A stretch of 64,000 nucleotides of DNA, taken from the NCBI GenBank assembly GCA_934278995.1, contig CAKQWM010000009.1, positions 25,117-89,116 on the forward strand, given 5' to 3'. The position numbers and the translations under genes were made by a program. This document shows, one piece after another, positions 24,422 through 31,860 of this stretch. The notes beneath the pieces were generated by a model. It was not told where the DNA came from and did no database searches. It saw only the letters and a list, made by a program, of their open reading frames with translations. The DNA is from an uncultured Clostridia bacterium (GTDB lineage: Bacteria; Bacillota; Clostridia; Christensenellales; Borkfalkiaceae). Position 1 is the first letter of the stretch, and each line of letters starts with the position of its first letter.

Positions 24422-25059
24422 AAAACAAAGTTAAAGACCTTGCTTTGGACGGGCTTATCCGTCAGAATCCGACGTTCAAACTCGTTCTCGGCACCTGTCC
24501 GACGCTTGCGCTTACGACGGCGGCTGTAAACGGCGTGGGTATGGGGCTTGCCGTAACCTTCGTTCTGATGTGTTCAAACGTAATAATTTCGCTTTTACGT
24601 AACGTTATTCCGTCCAAGGTAAGAATCCCCGCGTACATACTTATTATAGCGACGTTCGTTACCATCGTCAGAATGCTTTTAAACAAATTTGCCCCCGCAA
24701 TAGCAACCGCAATGGGCGCTTATCTTCCGCTCATCGTCGTAAACTGTATCATACTCGGAAGAGCGGAGGCTTTCGCAAGTAAAAGCCCCGTTGCCGATTC
24801 CTTTTTTGACGGATTATTCATGGGGCTTGGGTTTATGCTTGCGTTGACTTTTATGGGCGCTTTCAGAGAAATCTTAGGCGCGGGGACGATTTTCGGCTTG
24901 AAATTATGGGATTTTAAGATCGAATTTTTCATAAATGCGTCGGGCGCTTTGTTCACTTACGCCCTGTTTATTGCATTAATTACCTATTTCAGCGGTATTT
25001 ATGATAAAAAAGTCAAACAAAACGGGCTTATAAAAGATAAAGAGGAGGAAGCCTTATGA
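24418..25059 (+). CDS. rnfE: RNF complex subunit RnfE
   Basis: 213-residue integral membrane subunit (NqrD homologue), six helices, with the family core NPTFKLVLGTCPTLALTTA (N-terminus) and AYLPLIVVNCIILGRAEAFAS, which includes the Cys that with RnfA ligates a membrane-embedded iron centre. The C-terminus (KQNGLIKDKEEEAL) carries 12 bases of the dispersed-element core (25021-25032) in frame. Overlaps rnfG and rnfA by four bases each. Confidence 0.94.
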   Translation: MKNKVKDLALDGLIRQNPTFKLVLGTCPTLALTTAAVNGVGMGLAVTFVLMCSNVIISLLRNVIPSKVRIPAYILIIATFVTIVRMLLNKFAPAIATAMGAYLPLIVVNCIILGRAEAFASKSPVADSFFDGLFMGLGFMLALTFMGAFREILGAGTIFGLKLWDFKIEFFINASGALFTYALFIALITYFSGIYDKKVKQNGLIKDKEEEAL

Positions 25060-25637
25060 ATTATTTTACGATAATTTTTACGGCGATGCTTTCCGCCAAC
25101 TTCGTTCTGGTTAAATTTTTGGGTATCTGTCCCTTTCTGGGCGTTTCCAAAAATTTAAAAAGCGCGCTCGGTATGGGTATAGCCGTTACCTTCGTTATGA
25201 CGATAACGTGCCTCATAACTTACCCTCTATATACGCTTTTGTTGGTTCCACTCGGCGTCGAATATCTCGAAATAATAGTATTTATTTTCGTTATAGCGGC
25301 GTTGGTTCAGATAATAGAAGTTATCATAAAGAAAATATCCAAACCCTTGTATAACGCGATGGGCGTATATCTTCCGCTTATTACCACCAATTGCGCCGTT
25401 TTAGGCGTTGCCGAAATCTGTATAGCGGGCGATATCGTTTCAAACCTTTCAGGCGCGTTAACTTACGGGCTTTTCGGCGGATTGGGTTTTACGCTTGCTA
25501 TGGTTCTGATGAGCGGTATGCGCGAAAAACTCGATACTCTTTCTTTACCGAAGTCGATAGAAGGTTTTCCCGCGTCGATGCTCCTTGCATGCTTTATGGC
25601 GATGGCGTTCAACGTTTTCGTCGGAATATCGTTTTAA
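25056..25637 (+). CDS. rnfA: RNF complex subunit RnfA
   Basis: 193-residue integral membrane subunit (NqrE homologue), six helices. Conserved FVLVKFLGICPFLGVSKN and GVYLPLITTNCAVLG are present, with the Cys residues that share an iron centre with RnfE. Overlaps the rnfE stop (ATGA type) with GAGGAGG upstream. Normal length. Confidence 0.95.
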   Translation: MNYFTIIFTAMLSANFVLVKFLGICPFLGVSKNLKSALGMGIAVTFVMTITCLITYPLYTLLLVPLGVEYLEIIVFIFVIAALVQIIEVIIKKISKPLYNAMGVYLPLITTNCAVLGVAEICIAGDIVSNLSGALTYGLFGGLGFTLAMVLMSGMREKLDTLSLPKSIEGFPASMLLACFMAMAFNVFVGISF

Positions 25638-25652
25638 GGGGAGGGGAAAACA

Positions 25653-26480
25653 ATGTTGTGTTATCTTGCTAACGATCCGAGCAAAATCGATCCTTTAACC
25701 GTGCTTATAGCGGTAGGCATTATGCTCGTTATGGCTATAGTTTTCGGTTTCCTCATTATGGTGGTATCCAAAAAGTTCGCGGTTGCGACCGACGAAAGAG
25801 AAGAAACCGTTTTAGGCTGTCTGGCGGGCGCGAATTGCGGCGGTTGCGGAAAAGCAGGTTGCGGCGCGTTTGCCCGTTCGCTTGTGGAAAATAAAGCAAG
25901 TATCGACGATTGCGCCGTTACAGATAAAAAAAATAAAGAAAAAATAGCCGAAGTTCTCGGAATCGAATACACCGCGTCAAAAGCCGTAAAATTCGTTGTG
26001 GCTTGCGCGGGAGGAAAAAACGCCGCGGACAGAAACTCTTACGTGGGCGAAAACGATTGCGTAAGACAGAATATGATTGTCGGCGGAAGAAAACTTTGCC
26101 TGACGGCGTGTTTAGGCGGCGGAACTTGCTTGGTTAAATGTCCGCAAGACGCCATCGCCGTTTCAGACGACGTTGCCTCGATAGATCAATCTCTTTGCAT
26201 CAGATGCGGGGCGTGTTACAGGGCTTGTCCCAAAAACGTCATAGAAAAAATAGATCAAAGCGCGCAAGTTTACATTGCCTGTTCCACAAAATGTCGAGGA
26301 AAAGAAGTAATGGACGCTTGTAAAAACGGGTGCATCGGCTGCGGGTTATGCGCAAAAAATTGTCCCGAAGGCGCTATAAAAATAGTTAACAATTTACCGG
26401 AGATAGATTATAATAAATGCGTGGCTTGTTTCGCGTGCGTCGAAAGATGCCCTCGTAAGGTCATAAAAAAGTTGTCATAA
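25653..26480 (+). CDS. rnfB: RNF complex subunit RnfB (ferredoxin-like)
   Basis: 275-residue entry point for electrons from ferredoxin. One N-terminal membrane helix (~15-38), the Fe-S motif CLAGANCGGCGKAGCGAFA (residues ~60-78), then three ferredoxin-type motifs: CIRCGACYRACP, CIGCGLCAKNCP and CVACFACVERCP, plus an upstream LTACLGGGTCLVKCP, giving several [4Fe-4S] clusters as in clostridial RnfB. AGGGGAGGGG precedes ATG. Last gene of the operon; no strong terminator is visible before the dispersed element at 26594. Confidence 0.95.
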   Translation: MLCYLANDPSKIDPLTVLIAVGIMLVMAIVFGFLIMVVSKKFAVATDEREETVLGCLAGANCGGCGKAGCGAFARSLVENKASIDDCAVTDKKNKEKIAEVLGIEYTASKAVKFVVACAGGKNAADRNSYVGENDCVRQNMIVGGRKLCLTACLGGGTCLVKCPQDAIAVSDDVASIDQSLCIRCGACYRACPKNVIEKIDQSAQVYIACSTKCRGKEVMDACKNGCIGCGLCAKNCPEGAIKIVNNLPEIDYNKCVACFACVERCPRKVIKKLS

Positions 26481-26753
26481 GTTTGTTTTCGGGCGTTTTC
26501 TGATTTATAAACGGCGTTTGATTGTAATGACGATTTATCGTAGTTTTACCCGTTAAGCGAAATAATCTTGCGCGCTTATTTATTAAAAAACGCAGATAAC
26601 GGGCTTATACGGGCATTTTTGCAACGCGGTTAACAGTCGCGTAAATAAACGACGGTTTTGTTTCTCGTCGATAAAAAACCGATTATTTTATACTACGGTC
26701 GAATTTGATTATTTTATACTTTGCAATGACGAATAAGTTCTTTCGGAGCGGTT
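26481..26753. other. Intergenic region after rnfB
   Basis: Contains a dispersed element (26594-26610) and a directly repeated 14-mer GATTATTTTATACT (26681-26694 and 26707-26720). Each repeat includes a TATACT that could be a -10 for the lipoprotein gene. Nothing else supported. Confidence 0.6.
26594..26610 (+). repeat. Dispersed 17-bp element, copy 9 (3' of rnfB)
   Basis: AGATAACGGGCTTATAC, 15 of 17, enclosed by AAAAAACGC and GGGCATTTTTGC. Confidence 0.8.
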
Positions 26754-27965
26754 ATGAAAAAAACACATAAAATTATTTCGCTTATTCTGGCAATCTCGCT
26801 GTCGTTTTCGCTGGTTGCCTGTTTTGGCGAGGAAACGAACGAGAATATGAAATATCGGCTTACGGAGTCCGTCCGTAAAAGCGATTTATCGTCAGGCGTC
26901 GTCACGTTTAACGCGGAAAGCGAAAAAAACGGCTACGATGCGAAAATGCTCGTTGCGAACGATAACGGCGATTATAAGTTCGATATGTACGTAATGCAGT
27001 ATCGGATAAACGATAAAATTTCCAAACAAAACAAACAGGCTACCGCTTTATATCTTCGTGACGACAATATTTACACTATTATAGTAAAGGGCGAAAAAAA
27101 GATATCGTTTTTCCCCGTTTCCTCAACCAACTACGAAATAGAAGTAAGCAACCACGTCCTGACCACGACCGACCAGATAGGTTATCTTTGCGCGAGAAAC
27201 GAGTTTTATGCGGATATACTCGATCTTTTCATACTCTTTTTACCGGATTTTGACTTGGATACGATAAAAGTTCCTACTCTTCCGGAAGTTCTTCTGTCGG
27301 TGGTTAAAAACGAATATTCGCTTTATAACGCGACAGCCACCCGCGTATATAACGGTTTCAGACTGAACGTTGACGTTGTAAAAATCATAAAAGAGTGTCT
27401 TACAAAATTCGTCGCCATCGGCGAAGCAATCGATAAAAACAGAGCGATGACGATAGGAAGCCTTTACGCTTCCGAGGAGTTCGTCGGGTTGTTTAAACCT
27501 ATTTTGGAAAGAACGGACGCCGCAACGATTTTCAGACTCTTAACCTTTGCAAACGAGCGCATTAAAAAAAGCGGTTATGATTACCCGATGGACGTTATCG
27601 AGCCGCTAAGCGGCGAAGACGGTTATAGTTACCTCGGAAGGTTTTTGAATACCAAAATAAAAGGTATAACGGTCGCTTCGCTTCGCATAACCGATATCGC
27701 GGAAAATTTCGGAATGAACGCCGACGAGTCTTTTAAGACGAAATTCTCTAAAACAAGCGAAGTATTTTACGAAACGTTCAAAAAGTTTACCGACGCTTTA
27801 AACATAATTTACTTTTTCGACGAAACCGCAACGCTTCAAAAAATATCGATTGATTTTAACCTTAAAAAAGGTAATTTCTTACCGGACGGGTTTTCCTCAT
27901 ACGATAACGCGCACGTAAAACTAAACTACGTCCCGTGTGACGTTATGTTTACAACTATTACTTAA
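26754..27965 (+). CDS. Lipoprotein of unknown function
   Basis: 403 residues with a clear lipoprotein signal peptide (basic MKKTHK, hydrophobic core, lipobox LVAC at Cys ~23). The mature chain of about 380 residues has no family I recognise, no Cys and no metal motif; it is mixed alpha/beta with many charged residues. GGAG five bases before ATG. Monocistronic: it is followed by a dispersed element nine bases after the stop and then by a terminator. Confidence 0.75.
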   Translation: MKKTHKIISLILAISLSFSLVACFGEETNENMKYRLTESVRKSDLSSGVVTFNAESEKNGYDAKMLVANDNGDYKFDMYVMQYRINDKISKQNKQATALYLRDDNIYTIIVKGEKKISFFPVSSTNYEIEVSNHVLTTTDQIGYLCARNEFYADILDLFILFLPDFDLDTIKVPTLPEVLLSVVKNEYSLYNATATRVYNGFRLNVDVVKIIKECLTKFVAIGEAIDKNRAMTIGSLYASEEFVGLFKPILERTDAATIFRLLTFANERIKKSGYDYPMDVIEPLSGEDGYSYLGRFLNTKIKGITVASLRITDIAENFGMNADESFKTKFSKTSEVFYETFKKFTDALNIIYFFDETATLQKISIDFNLKKGNFLPDGFSSYDNAHVKLNYVPCDVMFTTIT

Positions 27966-27973
27966 AAGTCGGG

Positions 27974-27990
27974 CTATAAGCCCGTTATCA
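27974..27990 (-). repeat. Dispersed 17-bp element, copy 10
   Basis: CTATAAGCCCGTTATCA, 16 of 17, nine bases after a stop codon. GGG precedes it so that GGGCTATAAGCCC is itself a short perfect palindrome. Confidence 0.85.
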
Positions 27991-28005
27991 TCGGTTTTAT
28001 TATAA

Positions 28006-28036
28006 AAAGAGCCTTAAATGAAGACTCTTTTTTTTT
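28006..28036 (+). terminator. Terminator of the lipoprotein gene
   Basis: AAAGAG-C-CTT pairs with AAG-A-CTCTTT (C/A mismatch), followed by a long T-run. Confidence 0.85.
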
Positions 28037-28135
28037 GCGTAAAAAACTATCCGCTACGCATTACGTAATATTTCAGCGTTATTTTCAGGAAACAAGGCGT
28101 AATTCAACGCATCTGTTTATAACGTTGCGCCTACG

Positions 28136-28178
28136 AAAAAAAACAGCGTCGAGGGTAAAGATTACTCAGCCCCGACGC
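28136..28178 (-). terminator. Terminator of the patatin gene
   Basis: On the - strand GCGTCGGGG pairs with CCC(T)CGACGC around a ~15-base loop; the + strand A-run at 28136-28143 gives the T-tract. Confidence 0.8.
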
Positions 28179-28184
28179 TTTATT

Positions 28185-29000
28185 TTAACGGTGTTTGCGT
28201 GTTTTTTTGTCGTTTAAAACATTTAAGATTTCGTTCATTTTTGATTTAGTGGTTTCGTAACCTATTCTATAAATTTCTTCGTAATCGTTAACCGAGGCAG
28301 AGTTGAATTTATCGAGCGGAAAATAAATCGTATAATCGGCTTCGTTTATCTGTTTTAACCTGTCGGCAAGTTTTATGCCGTTTTTAGGATAGACTACGTC
28401 GGCGTATTTTTTAAGATTGTCGTTGGAATGATAATCGTGCAACGATAACGCTATAACAACGTCTGCGCCGAGGTTTTTAACCGCATCTGCGGGAACGGCG
28501 TTAACAAAAGCGCCGTCAACGAGTTTTCTTCCCATTCGGTGAACGGGTCTGAAAACCGGCGGTACGGCGCTCGAAGCCGCCAACGCTTTCGACAGACTTC
28601 CCGTCCCCATAACGACTTCTTCCCCGCTGTTTACGTCGCAGGCGATAGCCCTGAACGGTAAAAGCGTATCGGCAAAAGTTTTTTCGCCCAAAATCGAATC
28701 GAGAGCGTTTTCAAGAGAATCTTTACCGATTGCCATTTTCAAAACGCTTATACGGCTTGAAAGATTGTATTCTTCCGTTATTTTCAGCATTTCATAGGAT
28801 GAATACCCGAGCGAATACATTGCGCCGACTATAGAACCTATGCTTGTACCCGCGATCATATCGAAAGAAACACCCGCTTCCTCGAAAGCCTTCAACGCGC
28901 CGATATGCGCGATTCCTTTTGCGCCTCCGCTACCAAGCGCAAGCCCCGTTTTTCTTTTTCGTCTTGCAAAAAGACGTTTAAAAAAACTAAATATACTCAT
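28185..29000 (-). CDS. Patatin-like phospholipase (RssA/YlbK type)
   Basis: 271-residue serine hydrolase of the bacterial patatin family. The oxyanion motif GSGGAKGIAHIG and nucleophile elbow GTSIG (Ser) are near the N-terminus, and the catalytic Asp is in DGAFVNAVP. Likely a lipid acyl hydrolase in the cytosol; a basic N-terminus (FFKRLFARRKRK) could contact the membrane. I start at 29000 (ATG); the frame opens 16 codons earlier but that extension would cross the -10. There is no ribosome-binding site, and ATG is six bases beyond TATAAT, so the transcript may be leaderless. Confidence 0.88.
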   Translation of the reverse strand: MSIFSFFKRLFARRKRKTGLALGSGGAKGIAHIGALKAFEEAGVSFDMIAGTSIGSIVGAMYSLGYSSYEMLKITEEYNLSSRISVLKMAIGKDSLENALDSILGEKTFADTLLPFRAIACDVNSGEEVVMGTGSLSKALAASSAVPPVFRPVHRMGRKLVDGAFVNAVPADAVKNLGADVVIALSLHDYHSNDNLKKYADVVYPKNGIKLADRLKQINEADYTIYFPLDKFNSASVNDYEEIYRIGYETTKSKMNEILNVLNDKKTRKHR

Positions 29001-29006
29001 GTAATT

Positions 29007-29035
29007 ATTATACTGAAATATAATTAAAAAGTAAA
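29007..29035 (-). promoter_or_regulatory. Promoter of the patatin gene; start point on the ATG
   Basis: On the - strand TTTACT (29030-29035), 17-base spacer, TATAAT (29007-29012), then AATTAC and the ATG at 29000. Confidence 0.75.
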
Positions 29036-29142
29036 CAAAATGCGACAAAAAACGAGTTAAAAATTTTTTTGTCGGGTTATCGTCGAGATTTCAATTACAT
29101 AAAATTAAAGAGAAACTTTACCATTTTGAAATTTCCGAAAAA

Positions 29143-29223
29143 TGTGGATAACTGTGGATAACTTCGTCAAGTTATCCACAATCGGAGTTTAATTTAGGCA
29201 AAATTGTGGATAAACAGGGCAAA
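29143..29223. promoter_or_regulatory. Cluster of four perfect DnaA boxes
   Basis: Consensus TTATCCACA occurs at 29172-29180, and its complement TGTGGATAA at 29143-29151, 29153-29161 and 29215-29223: four exact 9-mers in 81 bases, where about half a site is expected by chance in the entire window. AT-rich DNA lies to the left (29040-29140). The last box ends 11 bases before the start of the amidase gene. It may be a DnaA-regulated promoter, a DnaA-titrating site, or, less likely, a replication origin. Confidence 0.85.
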
Positions 29224-29234
29224 AAGGTGGTTTT

Positions 29235-29924
29235 ATGATTAAAAAAACGTTGTTGATTTCGCTTTGTTTGACCGTCGTTATGACGGCGGTAAATTATTAT
29301 TCGCTCACCTATAAAACGACTGTATTTCGTAAGAGCGATTTTACCGTCGTAATCGATCCCGGTCACGGCGGAATCGATCCGGGCGTTACGGGGGTAAAAA
29401 CGGGCGAAAAGGAATCTACCCTTAACCTTTATTTAGCCGAGGCGTTATATAAAAGATTTTACGCCGACGGAATAAACGTAATTTTAACAAGAAACAGCGA
29501 AGCCGGATTGTACGGTAACTATTCGGACGGTTTCAAACTGAGAGATTTAAATAAAAGAGTGGAAATTGCCGATAAATCCGGTTGCGATTTGTTTATTTCC
29601 TTGCACATGAATAAGTTTTCCGACGCAAAAAGAAGGGGCGCGCAGGTTTTTTATAAGGCGGGCAACGAAAAAAGCAAATTGCTTTCAAACGTCATACAAA
29701 ACCAACTTAACGGCATGGAGGAAAGCGAAAGGGAGTTTACGTCGCTTGCGGGGGATTATTACGTATTAAATAAAGTAAAATGCGCGGCGGTGCTTATCGA
29801 ATGCGGTTTTTTGTCAAACGAAAAGGACGAAAAATTGTTGTTGACAAAAGAGTATCGGGAAAAAATAGCGCACGAAATTTTTTACGGAGTAGTAAGTTTT
29901 TACGGGAAAGAATATAAAACCTGA
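29235..29924 (+). CDS. N-acetylmuramoyl-L-alanine amidase (Amidase_3, CwlD-like)
   Basis: 229-residue zinc amidase that cleaves the amide bond between muramic acid and the stem peptide. One N-terminal hydrophobic segment (signal or anchor, ~1-25). Zinc ligands are His in DPGHGG, Glu in GEKESTLNL and His in ISLHMN; the catalytic Glu is in LIECGFLSN. Length and single-domain form match CwlD, which makes muramic-delta-lactam in spore cortex, though other roles are possible. Its upstream region is the DnaA-box cluster; AAGGTGG is the ribosome-binding site. spoVT follows at 73 bases. Confidence 0.9.
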   Translation: MIKKTLLISLCLTVVMTAVNYYSLTYKTTVFRKSDFTVVIDPGHGGIDPGVTGVKTGEKESTLNLYLAEALYKRFYADGINVILTRNSEAGLYGNYSDGFKLRDLNKRVEIADKSGCDLFISLHMNKFSDAKRRGAQVFYKAGNEKSKLLSNVIQNQLNGMEESEREFTSLAGDYYVLNKVKCAAVLIECGFLSNEKDEKLLLTKEYREKIAHEIFYGVVSFYGKEYKT

Positions 29925-29997
29925 CGTCTTAGAATAAAACACGACGAAATGCTCACAAATAAAGTAGGCGACTAAAGCCCGAAAGGAGCATCAGAAA

Positions 29998-30531
29998 GTG
30001 AAAGAAACAGGAATAATAAGAAGAATAGACGAACTCGGAAGAGTCGTAATACCCAAAGAAATCAGAAAAAGCATGAGAATAAACGAAGGGGATCCTTTGG
30101 AAATATTTACCGAAGCCGACAGGCTTTTTTTGAAAAAATTTTCACCCGTCGGCGCGATAGGCGGGTATTTGAAAGAAATAGCCGAAAGCGTTTACGCGCA
30201 AACTTCGATGTCGGTTGCTATTTGCGATACGGACGCGTTTTTGACCGTAAAGGGCGCTAAGGCAAAAGAATTAGACAAAAAGGACGTTTCAAGGGATCTA
30301 CTGAGATCTTTAAAAACGGGCAAAACGCATATTTCCGATAAAGGCGCCACCGATAAAATCGCGCTTACCGCGCTTGACGAAAAAAAATATAACGTTCAAC
30401 TTATTATGCCGATAATTTCTCAAGGGGATTTATTCGGCGGTTTAGTGCTTTTATCCGACGAAGCGCAAATCGATTCAAAAATAATAAGTCTTGCGTCTTT
30501 TGTAACGGACTTTTTGGCAAGGCTTGTATGA
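29998..30531 (+). CDS. spoVT: Stage V sporulation protein T, AbrB-type regulator
   Basis: 177-residue transcription regulator. Residues 1-50 are the swapped-hairpin AbrB DNA-binding domain (GIIRRIDELGRVVIPKEIRK), and ~55-177 a GAF-like sensor domain ending GLVLLSD. SpoVT tunes sigma-G-dependent genes in the forespore. The start is GTG with AAAGGAG ten bases upstream. Its stop overlaps the flippase gene (ATGA), giving the conserved Bacillus/Clostridium order spoVT-yabM-yabN(mazG). Confidence 0.95.
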   Translation: MKETGIIRRIDELGRVVIPKEIRKSMRINEGDPLEIFTEADRLFLKKFSPVGAIGGYLKEIAESVYAQTSMSVAICDTDAFLTVKGAKAKELDKKDVSRDLLRSLKTGKTHISDKGATDKIALTALDEKKYNVQLIMPIISQGDLFGGLVLLSDEAQIDSKIISLASFVTDFLARLV

Positions 30532-31859
30532 ACGGAATATTAAAGGGAGGTTTCCTTCTCGCGCTTTGCATGCTCGTAACGAAAGTTCTCGGGGCAATAT
30601 ACAGAATACCGCTCACAAACTTTTTAGGAGCGGAAGGCATAGGGATATACCAAACGGTGTTTCCCTTTTATTCTATTTTATTAACCGTTTCCGCAACGGG
30701 CATACCGAACGCTTTGTCGAAAATTATCGGCGAAGGTAAAAATGCTGAAAAAGTCCTCTATAAGTCGATTATCGCCTTCGGCGGCATAGGTCTTGCTGGG
30801 AGTTTAGTTATGGCGGCGGGTGCTAAATATTTATCAACGCTTCAAGGAAATCCTTCTTCATGTAAAGCCTATCTCGCCATATCCCCGTCGGTTTTTTTCG
30901 TGTCGATTTTATCGTGCTTTCGCGGGTATTTTCAGGGAAAGGGGAAGATGCTTCCTACAGGGATAAGCCAGATAAGCGAACAGACGATAAAACTTATAAC
31001 GGGGCTTACGCTGATATTTTTTTTGTCGCTGTCGGGTGAGAACGGAGCGATTGCCGCCTGTTTTGCGGTTACGGTGTCCGAAGCCTTATCTTTATTGTTT
31101 ATGGTAATTTATAAACATAAAAAAGAGGGCTATAAGCCCGTTATCGACGATTTTTCCGCAGAAAACGCAAAAAAAACCACGCTGAAAGAAATATTTAAAG
31201 TCGTTTTACCCGTAACGCTTACTTCCATAATACTGCCGTTTTCAAGATTTATTGACAGTTTTATCGTAATAAATTCGATTAATAATTATAGCGCCTTCGC
31301 AGTGTCGTTATACGGCTTATATTCGGGCGCCGTTGAATCCGTAGTGGGCGTCCCGGTTGCGTTATGCTACGGAATTGCCGTTTCCGCTTTACCCGAAATC
31401 AGCAAAAACAAGAACGGAAACAGCGGAAGAAAGGTGATTTTATATACGTTGCTGTTATCGATAACGGCAGGCGTTATTACCTATACGACCGCCGATTACG
31501 CGATAGACTTTTTATATAGGAGGTTAAACGCGGAAGAAACAGCCGTCGCAACGAGATTGCTAAAAATATCGGCAATGCAGGTTGTTTTGCTTCCCGTTTT
31601 GCAAGCGTCAACCCTCGTTCTTATCGGAAAAGACAGGCTATATTTACCGGGAATATTTCTTTGTCTTGGGGTAACGGTCAAATTGATTTTATCCTTTACG
31701 CTGACTAAAATTCCTTCGCTGAATATTTACGGAATGACTTTTTCGGATATTGCTTGCTATTTTGTTGCGGGTTTTTGTAATTTGTTATATATTATTAGAG
31801 AACGAAAACAAAAGGCGATTCATCCTGCAATATCAGGGAGAATCGAAACGAAAACCTAA
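30528..31859 (+). CDS. MurJ/SpoVB-type polysaccharide flippase (YabM-like)
   Basis: 443-residue membrane protein with about 12-14 helices, MOP superfamily. The opening GGFLLALCMLVTKVLGAIYRIPLTNFLG (in outline) and SATGIPNALSKI are typical of the SpoVB/YabM branch, which moves lipid-linked cell-wall precursors. Two dispersed-element copies lie in frame: 30758-30774 (encoding YKSIIAF) and 31130-31146 (encoding EGYKPVIDD in the central cytoplasmic loop), the second with both A- and T-rich flanks intact. Start overlaps spoVT; mazG follows after one base. Confidence 0.88.
   Translation: MNGILKGGFLLALCMLVTKVLGAIYRIPLTNFLGAEGIGIYQTVFPFYSILLTVSATGIPNALSKIIGEGKNAEKVLYKSIIAFGGIGLAGSLVMAAGAKYLSTLQGNPSSCKAYLAISPSVFFVSILSCFRGYFQGKGKMLPTGISQISEQTIKLITGLTLIFFLSLSGENGAIAACFAVTVSEALSLLFMVIYKHKKEGYKPVIDDFSAENAKKTTLKEIFKVVLPVTLTSIILPFSRFIDSFIVINSINNYSAFAVSLYGLYSGAVESVVGVPVALCYGIAVSALPEISKNKNGNSGRKVILYTLLLSITAGVITYTTADYAIDFLYRRLNAEETAVATRLLKISAMQVVLLPVLQASTLVLIGKDRLYLPGIFLCLGVTVKLILSFTLTKIPSLNIYGMTFSDIACYFVAGFCNLLYIIRERKQKAIHPAISGRIETKT
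30758..30774 (-). repeat. Dispersed 17-bp element, hybrid form, copy 11 (inside flippase gene)
   Basis: CTATAAGTCGATTATCG: left half as in the main form, centre as in the second form. In frame within the flippase gene. Confidence 0.65.
31130..31146 (-). repeat. Dispersed 17-bp element, copy 12 (inside flippase gene)
   Basis: Perfect CTATAAGCCCGTTATCG with AAAAAAGAGGG before and ACGATTTTTC after, the full flank pattern of the intergenic copies, in a cytoplasmic loop. Confidence 0.88.
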
Positions 31860-31860
31860 G

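Noticed and set aside
24446..24460. Element-like ACGGGCTTATCCG in rnfE
   Set aside because: Ten-base match only, encoding conserved residues (DGLIRQNP).
28035..28217. 60-codon open frame between the lipoprotein and patatin genes
   Set aside because: Starts in the T-tract of one terminator, spans the opposing terminator and overlaps the patatin gene; no start signal.
29040..29234. Chromosomal replication origin at the DnaA-box cluster
   Set aside because: Kept only as an alternative: gene orientation does not diverge here and no replication-initiation genes are near.
31750..31860. Extended N-terminus of MazG overlapping the flippase gene
   Set aside because: The family begins at MQLYIIGLG; the upstream part is a shadow of the flippase frame.
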